Program-made: the position numbers and the translations under genes
Part shown: piece by piece, positions 18,696 to 28,152 of the stretch
Numbering within the stretch: the stretch's first letter is position 1
Layout of the letters: each line of letters begins with the position of its first letter
Notes under the pieces: generated by a model
Databases searched by the model: none
Told to the model about the DNA's origin: nothing
The model's input: the letters and a program-made list of their open reading frames with translations, nothing else
DNA from: Alphaproteobacteria bacterium
GTDB taxonomy: Bacteria; Pseudomonadota; Alphaproteobacteria; Micropepsales; Micropepsaceae
DNA length: 64,000 nucleotides
Assembly (NCBI GenBank): GCA_020852655.1
Contig: JADZAI010000103.1
Span: forward strand, 1-64,000
Direction of reading: 5' to 3'

Positions 18696-20621
18696 ATGAC
18701 GGCGCTTGGAAACGGTCGCACTGCGACGCTGTCCGAGCCGGCGGATGATCGTCCGCCGACGCGGGAGCAGGCTGAAACCCCGGACGGCGCGAGCACGGCT
18801 GCGCCGCTTCCGGCGGACGACATAGAGGAACTGGCCGAGGCCGAGTCGGGCGTCCGCCCGCCCTCCTCGCCCTTCGGCTTCATCGCCTTCCTCGTCAGAC
18901 GCCACTACAAGCGCCATGTCGCCGCGCTGATCGCCGTCGCGACCTTCGCGACCATCCTCGAAGCCCTGGGACCTGCCGCCCTCGGCCGCCTCGTCAACGC
19001 CGTCACCACGGCGGTGGGCCGCGGCGGCGCGGCGGCATCCTATGGCGACGTCGCCTTCTGGTTCGCGATGCTGGGCCTGCTGTGGTTCACGCCGTCGCTG
19101 CTGTTCCGCCTGCACGACGCCATCGACCGCACGATGAGCCCGAGGCTGCGCGGACTGGCGCAGAAATACCTCTTCGCCTGGCTGATGGGGCACTCGTCCC
19201 GCTACTTCCAGGAGAACTTCGCCGGCAAGCTCGGGCAGAAGATCAAGCAGGCCGGACAGGCGACCAACGGCCTGCTCTACCTCGTCACGCTCGACATCAC
19301 GCGCATCGTCGTCCTGATAGCGACCGGCACGATCCTGCTGGCCGCCCAGTCGCCCTTCTATGCCGCCGTGCTCGTCGGCTGGACGACCGTCTATCTCTAC
19401 GTCGTCCAGCGCCTCGCGCGGCGCTGCGTCAGGCTTTCCAAGGCGTTCAGCGAAGAGGTCTCGACCTCGACCGGCCGGCTGATCGACGCCATCACCAATG
19501 TCGACCTGGTGCGCGCCTTCGCGAAATCCGCCTTCGAGCGCAAATACCTCTCGCGCTTCCTCGCCGACGAGATGAACGCCTCGAAGCGCCTCCGCCTCTT
19601 CCTGATGTGGATGAAGGTCTTCATGGCGACTGCCATGCTCGGCCTCCAGCTCGCCCTCATCTGGATGGCGGTCACCGACACGATTTCGGGCGCGATCACG
19701 CTCGGTGCCTTCACGATGATCTTCTTCCTCGGCAACATGATCGCGCGCTCGGTGCAGGACCTCTCCTTCCGCATGCTCGACTTCTTCGAGCAGCTTGGCA
19801 CGCTCGACGAAGCGCTCGCGCTGGTCACCCAGCCGCACGAAATCCAGGACGCCGCAGGCGCGGTGCCGATCGTCGTCACACGCGGCGAAATCGCGTTCCG
19901 CGGCGTGACCTTCGCGCATGGCGACGGCCATCCCGTGTTCCAGGGGCTCAACCTCGTCATCCGTCCCGGCGAGAAGGTCGGCCTGGTGGGCAAGTCGGGC
20001 TCGGGCAAGTCGACCCTGATCAAGCTGCTGCGCCGGCAGTTCGAGCCGCAGAACGGCACGATCGAGATCGATGGCCAGGATATTTCGCGCGTGACCTGGG
20101 ATTCGCTGAACCTGGCGATCTCCGAGGTGCAGCAGATGCCGGGCGTGTTCCATCGCCCGATCCGCGAGAATATCCGCTACGCCAACCAGGGCGCCAGCCA
20201 GCAGCTCGTCGAAACCAGCGCCCGCCAGGCCTTCGCGCATGAGTTCATCACGCAGCGCCAGGAGGGCTATGACACCATCGTCGGCGAGCAGGGCCTGAAA
20301 CTATCGGGCGGCGAGCGCCAGCGCGTCGCCATCGCCCGGGCGCTCGTGAAGGACGCCAGGATCCTGGTCATGGACGAGGCCACCTCATCGCTCGACAGCG
20401 AGAGCGAATACCTGATCCAGATGGCGATGTTGCAGCTCATGCAGAACCGCACCGTAATCGCGATCGCCCACCGCCTCTCCACGATCGCCGGCATGGACCG
20501 GATCATTCTTCTGGAAAACGGCCGCATCGTCGAAGACGGCAGCCACGCCGAACTCCTGCTCAAGGGCGGCGCCTATGCCGCCCTGTGGAACCGTCAGGTC
20601 GGCGGCTTCATCGAGGCCTGA
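18696..20621 (+). CDS. ABC transporter, fused permease/ATPase exporter
   Basis: N-terminal TM region; Walker A GLVGKSGSGKSTL; signature LSGGERQRVAIARAL; MDEATSSLDSE. Confidence 0.92.
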   Translation: MTALGNGRTATLSEPADDRPPTREQAETPDGASTAAPLPADDIEELAEAESGVRPPSSPFGFIAFLVRRHYKRHVAALIAVATFATILEALGPAALGRLVNAVTTAVGRGGAAASYGDVAFWFAMLGLLWFTPSLLFRLHDAIDRTMSPRLRGLAQKYLFAWLMGHSSRYFQENFAGKLGQKIKQAGQATNGLLYLVTLDITRIVVLIATGTILLAAQSPFYAAVLVGWTTVYLYVVQRLARRCVRLSKAFSEEVSTSTGRLIDAITNVDLVRAFAKSAFERKYLSRFLADEMNASKRLRLFLMWMKVFMATAMLGLQLALIWMAVTDTISGAITLGAFTMIFFLGNMIARSVQDLSFRMLDFFEQLGTLDEALALVTQPHEIQDAAGAVPIVVTRGEIAFRGVTFAHGDGHPVFQGLNLVIRPGEKVGLVGKSGSGKSTLIKLLRRQFEPQNGTIEIDGQDISRVTWDSLNLAISEVQQMPGVFHRPIRENIRYANQGASQQLVETSARQAFAHEFITQRQEGYDTIVGEQGLKLSGGERQRVAIARALVKDARILVMDEATSSLDSESEYLIQMAMLQLMQNRTVIAIAHRLSTIAGMDRIILLENGRIVEDGSHAELLLKGGAYAALWNRQVGGFIEA

Positions 20622-20628
20622 CGGCCGC

Positions 20629-21102
20629 CTAATGGCGGCCGCTCGCGCTCATGTGCCCGGCGACGATGCGCCAGGTGCCGTCGGTGTCGGGGGCGATGGT
20701 GAGCGTCATGACGCCCTTGAAGGCCTCCGTGTCCGCGCCCTTGTCGTCCTTGACGTAGAAGGTGAACGGCACGACCGCCTCGGCCGCCGAGGTGCCGATC
20801 ATGATCACCTGCATGGAGCTGTCCGTCTCCATGCGCGCGCCCTTCGGCATCTTGCCGTTGGCCTCGACCGCAGCAGCCTTGCTGTCAGCCGCGATGTGCC
20901 CGTTCTCGACCCACACGAAGCTGCCGCCGTCGGAATAGGTCGACGCCAGGCCTTCGAGGTTGCCGGCATTGAAGTTCTCCATAAAGGCGACGACGGCGTC
21001 GTTCGCCATATCGCGCGACGTCACCTGCGGCGGCGGCATGTTGGCGGTCGCCGCCGTCGACAGCAGCACGCACGCGGCAAGCGCGAGTCCAAGACGCTTC
21101 AT
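20629..21102 (-). CDS. Secreted SnoaL/NTF2-like (DUF4440-type) protein
   Basis: Signal peptide MKRLGLALAACVLLSTAATA; AVVAFMENFNAGNLEGLASTYSDGGSFVWVENG. Confidence 0.7.
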   Translation of the reverse strand: MKRLGLALAACVLLSTAATANMPPPQVTSRDMANDAVVAFMENFNAGNLEGLASTYSDGGSFVWVENGHIAADSKAAAVEANGKMPKGARMETDSSMQVIMIGTSAAEAVVPFTFYVKDDKGADTEAFKGVMTLTIAPDTDGTWRIVAGHMSASGRH

Positions 21103-21181
21103 GGAAATCCCCTGGAACTTGTCTGTCCGGGAGGCATGCCAGAACGCTCGGCCGCGTTCCATGCGCACGCTGTCGCAGGGG

Positions 21182-22591
21182 TCAGCCGAGCGCCTTGACG
21201 ATCTCTTCCGTCATCTTCTTGGCGTCCGCGAACAGCATCATCGTGTTGTCGCGGAAGAAAAGCTCGTTTTCGACGCCGGCATAGCCGCTGCCCATGCCGC
21301 GCTTGAGGAACAGCACGGTCTTCGCCTTCTCGACGTCCAGGATCGGCATGCCGTAAATCGGCGATTTCGGGTCGGTCTTGGCAGAGGGGTTCGTGACGTC
21401 GTTGGCGCCGATCACATAGGCGACGTCGGCCTGCGGGAATTGCGAGTTGATGTCCTCAAGCTCGAAGACCTCGTCATAGGGCACGTTGGCCTCGGCGAGC
21501 AGCACGTTCATGTGGCCGGGCATGCGGCCCGCCACGGGGTGGATCGCGTAGGAGACCTTGACGCCTTCCGCCTTCAGCTTGTCTGCCATCTCGCGCAGCG
21601 CGTGCTGGGCCTGCGAAACCGCCATGCCGTAGCCGGGGACGATGATGACCGAGCCGGCATTCTTCATGATGAAGGCGGCGTCGTCGGCCGAACCCTGCTT
21701 GATCGGCCGCGTTTCCGCGGGTCCGGACGGACCGGCCGTCTCGCCGCCGAAACCGCCCAGGATCACCGAGATGAAACTGCGGTTCATCCCCTTGCACATG
21801 ATATAGCTGAGGATGGCGCCCGACGAACCGACGAGGGCGCCGGTGATCAGCAGCGCCTCGTTGTGCAGCGTGAAACCGAGCGCCGCCGCCGCCCACCCCG
21901 AATAGGAGTTCAGCATCGACACGACGACCGGCATGTCCGCGCCGCCGATCGGGATGATCAGCGTGACGCCGATCGCGAAGGAGAGCAGCGCGATGATCCA
22001 GAACAGCCAGCCGGCATGGGCGCCGCCGTCCGAAGAGAAGGCCCAGATCAGCAGGCCGATGGCGGCGGCAATGCCGATATTGATGAGGTGACGATACGGC
22101 AGGATGATCGGCGCGCCCGACATCCGTCCGTCCAGCTTGGCGAAGGCGATGACCGAGCCCGAGAAGGTGATGGCGCCGATCGCAAGGCCGATCGACATCT
22201 CCAGCAGACTCTCGACCCGGATATGGCCCGGCGTCCCGATGCCGAACGCCTCCGGGCTGTAGAGCGCGCCGGCGGCGACGAAAACGGCGGCAAGGCCGAC
22301 AAGGCTGTGAAACGCCGCAACGAGCTGCGGCATCTGCGTCATGGCGATGCGGCGGGCGATGAAGGCGCCGCCGGCGCCGCCGATCGCGATGCCGAGCACG
22401 ATCAGGAACCAGGTGAACCAGCCGGCATGTCCCGTCGCCGCGATCAGCGTCGTGCCGATCGCGATGGCCATGCCGATCATGCCGTAGAAATTGCCGCGCC
22501 GGCTCGACGCGGGGCTCGACAGCCCGCGCAAGGCGAGGATGAAGAGAACGCCCGCAGCGAGATACAGCAGCGCGGCGATACTGGCGTTCAT
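21182..22591 (-). CDS. pntB: NAD(P) transhydrogenase subunit beta
   Basis: GADMPVVVSMLNSYSGWAAAALGFTL, GYGMAVSQAQHALREM, HPVAGRMPGHMNVLLAEANVPYD, VIGANDVTNPSA. Confidence 0.97.
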   Translation of the reverse strand: MNASIAALLYLAAGVLFILALRGLSSPASSRRGNFYGMIGMAIAIGTTLIAATGHAGWFTWFLIVLGIAIGGAGGAFIARRIAMTQMPQLVAAFHSLVGLAAVFVAAGALYSPEAFGIGTPGHIRVESLLEMSIGLAIGAITFSGSVIAFAKLDGRMSGAPIILPYRHLINIGIAAAIGLLIWAFSSDGGAHAGWLFWIIALLSFAIGVTLIIPIGGADMPVVVSMLNSYSGWAAAALGFTLHNEALLITGALVGSSGAILSYIMCKGMNRSFISVILGGFGGETAGPSGPAETRPIKQGSADDAAFIMKNAGSVIIVPGYGMAVSQAQHALREMADKLKAEGVKVSYAIHPVAGRMPGHMNVLLAEANVPYDEVFELEDINSQFPQADVAYVIGANDVTNPSAKTDPKSPIYGMPILDVEKAKTVLFLKRGMGSGYAGVENELFFRDNTMMLFADAKKMTEEIVKALG

Positions 22592-22613
22592 GGAATCCCC
22601 CGAATACCCAGAC

Positions 22614-22895
22614 CTAGCGACCGGACGTGCTCAGGCCCTTCATATCCGACGGCAGGGGCGTACGGCCCGATACCATGAACATGAAGGCTATGACGGCAGC
22701 GGCCGCGGATGCGATGAGGAACATCATCTGCGCCTGGTTCTGGATCCACATCGCGAGCAGGGCGACGGAAACACCGAGGACGATGAAGCCGGCGGCTCGC
22801 ATCATCCGCCCGAGGCTGAGGACCGCCATCAGCAGGCACAAGGCGCCGGCGGCGACGATCACGTAGAACGCAAGTTCCTGAACCGGAATGTTCAT
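22614..22895 (-). CDS. Conserved small membrane protein within the pnt operon
   Basis: Three hydrophobic segments; co-oriented between pntAb and pntB with short gaps. Confidence 0.75.
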   Translation of the reverse strand: MNIPVQELAFYVIVAAGALCLLMAVLSLGRMMRAAGFIVLGVSVALLAMWIQNQAQMMFLIASAAAAVIAFMFMVSGRTPLPSDMKGLSTSGR

Positions 22896-22907
22896 GGCAC
22901 TCCCTCC

Positions 22908-23213
22908 CTAGGCCTTCGGCTTGTCCTTGGCCTTGTACATGCCCAGCATGCGCTGGGTGACCAGGAAGCCGCCGAAGATGTTCACGCTCGCCAGGATGAC
23001 CGCGAGAAAGCCGAAAATCTTAGACACCCACGATACCGCCCCGAGCGCCTGGACCGACAGCGCGATCAGGGCGCCGACGATGATGACGGAGGAGATGGCG
23101 TTGGTGACGGCCATGAGCGGCGTGTGCAGTGCAGGCGTCACGCTCCAGACGACGAAGTAGCCGACGAAGATCGCGAGGACGAAGAGCGAGAAGAACGAGA
23201 CGAAGTGGTCCAT
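22908..23213 (-). CDS. pntAb: NAD(P) transhydrogenase subunit alpha, part 2 (membrane)
   Basis: [28 protein letters not shown]. Confidence 0.93.
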   Translation of the reverse strand: MDHFVSFFSLFVLAIFVGYFVVWSVTPALHTPLMAVTNAISSVIIVGALIALSVQALGAVSWVSKIFGFLAVILASVNIFGGFLVTQRMLGMYKAKDKPKA

Positions 23214-23217
23214 GCCG

Positions 23218-24348
23218 TCAGCCCTGTAGATTCGGATGCACGATGGCGCCGTCCCGCGCGACCAGCGCACCTTTCACGATCTCGTCGTCCCATGGCACGC
23301 TGAGCGTCTTGGTCGTCTTGTCGATGAAGAGGCCGGTGAGGTTCAGCAGGTTCCGCGCGTAGAGATTGGACGAATCCTGCGCGATCCGGCTGGGCACGTT
23401 GAGGTGGCCCATGATGGTGACGCCGTCGACCTCGACGACTTCACCCGGCTTCGACAGCGGGCAGTTGCCGCCCTGCTCCACCGCGAGGTCGACGATGATG
23501 GAGCCCGGCTTCATCGCCTTCACCATCTCCTCGGTGATCAGCACCGGCGCCTTGCGGCCCGGGATCAGCGCCGTGCAGATGGCGATATCCTGCTTGCGGA
23601 TGGTGTCGGCGACGAGTGCGGCCTGCTTGGCCTGGTATTCGGCGCTCATGGGCTTGGCGTAGCCCGCGGCGGTTTCGGCTTGTTTGAACTCATCGTCGAT
23701 GACGGCTACGAAGCTGGCGCCGAGCGACTCAACCTGCTCCTTCGACGCCGGACGGACGTCGGTGGCCGACACGATGGCGCCGAGGCGTCGTGCGGTGGCG
23801 ATCGCCTGAAGGCCGGCAACGCCGGCGCCGAAGACGAACACACGCGCCGGGGCAACGGTGCCGGCCGCCGTCATCATCATCGGCATGGCGCGGCTGAACT
23901 GCGAGGCGGCGTCGACGACGGCCTTGTAGCCGGCGAGGTTGGCCTGGCTCGACAGCGCATCCATCGCCTGGGCACGGCTGATGCGCGGGATGAACTCCAT
24001 CGCCAGGAGCGCGCGTCCGTTGGCCGACAGCGGCGCAAGGGCATCCTTGTCGGCATAGGGCGCGAGCAGGCCTATGATGACGGCGCCCGGCTTCGCGTTG
24101 GCGATCTCGGCCGGGTCGGGCCGCTGGACCTTGAAGATGAGGTCCGCATCCGCGACGGCGGCAGCGGCATCGGGCGCAATGACGGCGCCGGCGTCGACAT
24201 AGAGCTGGTCGGGAATGCGCGCACCATCGCCGGCCCCGGTTTCGATCGCGACAGTTCCGCCCAGACCGATGAGCTTCTTCACGGTCTCCGGTGATGCTGC
24301 CACCCGCTTCTCATGCGGGCGACGCTCGCGCAGGACCGCGATCTTCAT
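23218..24348 (-). CDS. pntAa: NAD(P) transhydrogenase subunit alpha, part 1
   Basis: [57 protein letters not shown]. Confidence 0.96.
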   Translation of the reverse strand: MKIAVLRERRPHEKRVAASPETVKKLIGLGGTVAIETGAGDGARIPDQLYVDAGAVIAPDAAAAVADADLIFKVQRPDPAEIANAKPGAVIIGLLAPYADKDALAPLSANGRALLAMEFIPRISRAQAMDALSSQANLAGYKAVVDAASQFSRAMPMMMTAAGTVAPARVFVFGAGVAGLQAIATARRLGAIVSATDVRPASKEQVESLGASFVAVIDDEFKQAETAAGYAKPMSAEYQAKQAALVADTIRKQDIAICTALIPGRKAPVLITEEMVKAMKPGSIIVDLAVEQGGNCPLSKPGEVVEVDGVTIMGHLNVPSRIAQDSSNLYARNLLNLTGLFIDKTTKTLSVPWDDEIVKGALVARDGAIVHPNLQG

Positions 24349-24575
24349 TCGGCAGAAGCGCCTTCGGCCGGGGGCAGCTTACCGCAGGCATTGAGGTGCG
24401 CCGCAGCGACGTCCGATTTCGAGCAGTCATAGGCCGTGGTGCGGGTAAGCGCGAGGAACACCAGGACCACGACGGTCACGATGCCGCTCCACTTGGTGAT
24501 CGTCCAGAAGCGCGCAAACGTCTTGCGCTGCTCCGAAATGTCCATTGTCCCGTGCACGTACTCGCTGTCGGCCAT
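24345..24575 (-). CDS. aa3-type cytochrome c oxidase subunit IV-like protein
   Basis: GTMDISEQRKTFARFWTITKWSGIVTVVVLVFLAL; adjacent to pntAa. Confidence 0.8.
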   Translation of the reverse strand: MADSEYVHGTMDISEQRKTFARFWTITKWSGIVTVVVLVFLALTRTTAYDCSKSDVAAAHLNACGKLPPAEGASAE

Positions 24576-24722
24576 CGCTCAACCCCCTGCGCCGCAGCAA
24601 TGCGGATCGCGCGGCCCGGAGGTTAGCGCAAACTACCCCGGAAGGGCAAGGTAGAAGCAGTCCCATTCCGGCACCGGCCGGTCCAATTCCGCATCCCGCC
24701 GGAACGCGCTAAGAGACTGGCC

Positions 24723-25727
24723 ATGCGCCGAAATCCCGACAATCCCGCCGGCCGGGTCGAGAGCTTCACCCTCGACAGCGCCATCCTGAAGGACAATCTG
24801 CTCGGCGACCCCAGCCGGCGGCGAATCGACGTCTACCTGCCGCTTGGCCACGGCGGTGAGGGCCTGCCGCTGCTGGTCGACCTCGTCGGCTTCACGGCCG
24901 GGGGGCCAGTGCACACCAACTGGAAGAATTTCGGCGAGAATGTTCCCGAGCGCCTGGACCGGCTGATCGCCACCGGGCTGATGCCGCCGGTCGCCGTCGC
25001 CTTTCCGGACTGCTTCACCAGGCTCGGCGGCAACCAATACATCAACAGCGCCGCCATGGGGCACTATGACGATTTCGTTCGGCTGGAGGTCGTGGCGGAG
25101 GTCGAGCGCCGGTTCGGCTGCGGCGGAGAGGGAAAACGCGGCGTCTTCGGCAAGAGCTCCGGCGGCTACGGGGCCATCGTCCACGCCCTCCTCCACCCGG
25201 ACTTCTGGTCCGCCGCAGCCTGCCACTCCGGCGACATGGGATTCGAGCTCTGCTACCTGCGCGACATGCCGCGCGTGCTGCGCGCCGTGGCGAAGGCCGG
25301 CGGGATCGAGAAGTGGTTCGAGCGCTTCCTCGCGAACCCGAAGCCCTCCGACGACGACATCCATGTCCTCATGGATTTCGCCATGGCCGCGACCTACGAC
25401 CCCGACCCGGCCGCGCCCTATGGCGTGCGCCTGCCGGTCGATCCGCACACCTGCGAGCTGATCGCCGAGCGCTGGGCCAGGTGGATGGAATGGGACCCGC
25501 TGGTCCTCGCCGAGCATCGTGCCGAAGGGCTGAAGCGCCTGAAGATGCTTTATGTAGACTGCGGCGACGTCGACCAGTTCGACCTCGTGTACGGCGCCCG
25601 CCGGTTGCACCGGCTGCTCCAGACGAAAGGCGTGCCGCATGTCTACGAGGAGTTCTCCGACAATCACTCCTCGGTCGACTACCGCATGGACGTGAGCTTG
25701 CCGCTGCTGGCCAAGGCGCTGTCCTGA
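24723..25727 (+). CDS. Esterase / alpha-beta hydrolase (esterase D/enterochelin-esterase-like)
   Basis: RRIDVYLPLGHG, GKSSGGYGAIVHALLHPDFWSAAACHSGDM nucleophile elbow. Confidence 0.8.
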   Translation: MRRNPDNPAGRVESFTLDSAILKDNLLGDPSRRRIDVYLPLGHGGEGLPLLVDLVGFTAGGPVHTNWKNFGENVPERLDRLIATGLMPPVAVAFPDCFTRLGGNQYINSAAMGHYDDFVRLEVVAEVERRFGCGGEGKRGVFGKSSGGYGAIVHALLHPDFWSAAACHSGDMGFELCYLRDMPRVLRAVAKAGGIEKWFERFLANPKPSDDDIHVLMDFAMAATYDPDPAAPYGVRLPVDPHTCELIAERWARWMEWDPLVLAEHRAEGLKRLKMLYVDCGDVDQFDLVYGARRLHRLLQTKGVPHVYEEFSDNHSSVDYRMDVSLPLLAKALS

Positions 25728-26689
25728 ACCCGGCGCACAGGCAGCGAATGGTTCCAGTCCGTCAGAAGCGTCCTCAAGGCCGTGACCACCGCCAGCGGCT
25801 GGTCGAGCATCACATGGTGCTGCGCTTCCGGGATACCGGCCACCGGCACGGGATGCCCTAGGAGCTCCAGCATGTAGGTCGCGATCTCCGGCGGCATCAG
25901 CACCGATTCATCGCCGCGCAGGATGCCGATCCGGCAGGCGATCGAGCGCAGCGCTTCTGCTGAATCGCCTGTCTTGAAGCTCTGCCAGACGCCCGGGTCG
26001 AATTTCCACGTCCAGCCGCCCTCGACCTCGGTCAGGGAGCGGCGGCCGATATAGTCGAGGATGAAGAGATTGGCACAGGGCTGCTCCGGGGCCAGACGGA
26101 AGCGCGACAAGGCGTCCGCCAGCGTCGGATAGACACGGTGTGCGTAGCGGCTGCGGTCAGGCGGCCCCTTGTGGCTACCCGGCGGATTGACCGGCGAGTC
26201 GACGAGGATCACACCGGCCAGCCGCTGGCCGTATTTCGCCCCCGCCACCATCGTGATGAAGCCGCCAAACGAATGGCCCACGATCACAGGGGGTTCGGGA
26301 TGATCCATCATCCCGCATGCGGCCGCGACGTCGATCGGCTCATCGCCGTAAAGGTCCATGGTGTAGACCTCGCGTCGCCCGCTATCGCCCATCCCGGAAA
26401 GGTCGAACGCCGCGACGTTGTAATCGCGCGCCAGATACGGCGCGATGAAGGCCCACCACCAGGCATGCGCGCCGTTGCCGTGCAGCAGCACCACGCCGGG
26501 CTTCGATCGGTCGCCCCAGCGCAGCACGTTCAGCGGACAGCCGTTCGAATGGGCGACCAGGACCTCGGGCTCGTGGGCCAAGGCCCGCGCGAACCAGTCC
26601 GGCGCGGCCGGCGCCTCGCCCTTGAAACGCGTCAGAGGCCCCTGTTTGCCGCCGTCGTCATGGCCGAGATTGATCTTGCTCTCGCTCAT
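25679..26689 (-). CDS. Alpha/beta hydrolase
   Basis: [48 protein letters not shown]. Confidence 0.88.
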   Translation of the reverse strand: MSESKINLGHDDGGKQGPLTRFKGEAPAAPDWFARALAHEPEVLVAHSNGCPLNVLRWGDRSKPGVVLLHGNGAHAWWWAFIAPYLARDYNVAAFDLSGMGDSGRREVYTMDLYGDEPIDVAAACGMMDHPEPPVIVGHSFGGFITMVAGAKYGQRLAGVILVDSPVNPPGSHKGPPDRSRYAHRVYPTLADALSRFRLAPEQPCANLFILDYIGRRSLTEVEGGWTWKFDPGVWQSFKTGDSAEALRSIACRIGILRGDESVLMPPEIATYMLELLGHPVPVAGIPEAQHHVMLDQPLAVVTALRTLLTDWNHSLPVRRVQDSALASSGKLTSMR

Positions 26690-27165
26690 CGGCGCGGGAT
26701 CGCCTGTGCCCACGGCGCACGCGCCGTGTTCGGCCGCTCGCCGAGACTCTTGAAGACGCCCGAGGCCGTCATGATCGTGCGATCGCCGGTCCAGATACGG
26801 CCGCGGACCGTGAAGAGATCGCCCTCCTGTCCGACAAGTTCGCCGCTGCCTTCCACAAACTCTCCCAGCCTGGCGCCGGAGATGAAGTCGGTGAGGAGAC
26901 GGACCGTCACCCAGAAGCGATGGACCTTCTGCGAGATGACATGGCCGACCGCCATGTCGGCGAAGGACATCAGCATGCCGCCATGGGCATTCTGCATGCC
27001 GTTGGTGTGATGTTCGGAAACGAGGAAGCCCCAGGCATAGGAGCCGTCGGGATTGTTTTTCTCGAAGAGGGGTCCGATCTGGCGCCCGAAGCCTCCCATC
27101 CAGTTCATCTGGACATAGCCGGGCGGAATGGTTGGCTGAAATTCCTGAAGCAGGTCATCGGTCAT
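26686..27165 (-). CDS. PaaI-type hotdog thioesterase
   Basis: [22 protein letters not shown]. Confidence 0.88.
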   Translation of the reverse strand: MTDDLLQEFQPTIPPGYVQMNWMGGFGRQIGPLFEKNNPDGSYAWGFLVSEHHTNGMQNAHGGMLMSFADMAVGHVISQKVHRFWVTVRLLTDFISGARLGEFVEGSGELVGQEGDLFTVRGRIWTGDRTIMTASGVFKSLGERPNTARAPWAQAIPRR

Positions 27166-27251
27166 AATGTTGCTTTACGCCGCGGTGCGGAAGCGGGCCA
27201 GAGCGCACAGGCATCGCTCCATCGGAAAGCACTGCCGACTCGGCCCATTCT

Positions 27252-27725
27252 TCAGAACACCACGCCGTGGGCGCCGAGAACCGCCCCTCCGACAGTTGCC
27301 GCGCTCACCGTCAACAGGATGCGGTGGCCCCGCAGGACCAGTCTGAACGTGCCGTCGGGATCACGCTCGGCGCGGCGCCGGAACCAGGCATGCAGGAAAA
27401 GCGGTTCGGCGACGAAGAGGACGAAGGTGAATATCGCCCACACGAGCACCATAGCCGGCAGCCACCAAAAGCTGGGGTCGCCGAAGAGCGCCCACGCGTC
27501 GAGCCGCCACGCCATGTAGAAGCCGCTAAGGCCGGCCAGCGCGACCGAGACGCGGGCCTGCCAGGCGAAGCGCCCCTCGATCGCCTCGAACAGGGCTGCG
27601 CGCCGCGACGGTTCGGCAAGATGCTGAACGGCGGGCAGGATCACCAGGGTGACGAGCGATACGCCGCCGATCCAATGGACGATGGCCAGCACATGGACGG
27701 CGCGGGCCAGCACGAGATCGTCCAT
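27252..27725 (-). CDS. CopD-like membrane protein
   Basis: LARAVHVLAIVHWIGGVSLVTLVILPAV...RGHRILLTVSAATVGGAVLGAHG. Confidence 0.65.
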   Translation of the reverse strand: MDDLVLARAVHVLAIVHWIGGVSLVTLVILPAVQHLAEPSRRAALFEAIEGRFAWQARVSVALAGLSGFYMAWRLDAWALFGDPSFWWLPAMVLVWAIFTFVLFVAEPLFLHAWFRRRAERDPDGTFRLVLRGHRILLTVSAATVGGAVLGAHGVVF

Positions 27726-27733
27726 GTCGCGGC

Positions 27734-28135
27734 TCAGCTCACAAACTGGGCAAAGATGCCCAGCGGATCATGGGCGCGCGCCACGAAGAAGATATAGCCC
27801 ACCACCAGCAGCGCGCCGGCCCAGATCACGATGCGGGTCCGCTCGGAAAACGGCCCCCGGAAAGCAAGTATGCCCATGACGATATAGACGATGAGAAGGA
27901 GTACTTTGACGGTCAGCCACGCATCGGCGAAGGGATATTGCTGCACGATCGTCATCAGCATCAGGGCTGCCGTCAGAAGGACCGTGTCGATCGTATAGCT
28001 GAGAAGCTTCACCGGCGCGGCCATGGGCCAGCGCGCACCGGAAAAAACCCCGATGCCGCGCAGCGCGAACAGCGAGACGCTGGCCAGCACGGCCGCGATG
28101 TGGACCGTGCGAATCTCAGGGTAGAATTCAAACAT
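27734..28135 (-). CDS. SirB2 family membrane protein
   Basis: IRTVHIAAVLASVSLFALRGIGVF...LLSYTIDTVLLTAALMLMTIVQQYPFADAWLTVKVLLLIVYIVMGILAF. Confidence 0.85.
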   Translation of the reverse strand: MFEFYPEIRTVHIAAVLASVSLFALRGIGVFSGARWPMAAPVKLLSYTIDTVLLTAALMLMTIVQQYPFADAWLTVKVLLLIVYIVMGILAFRGPFSERTRIVIWAGALLVVGYIFFVARAHDPLGIFAQFVS

Positions 28136-28152
28136 CTATACGGCGGTGCGCC

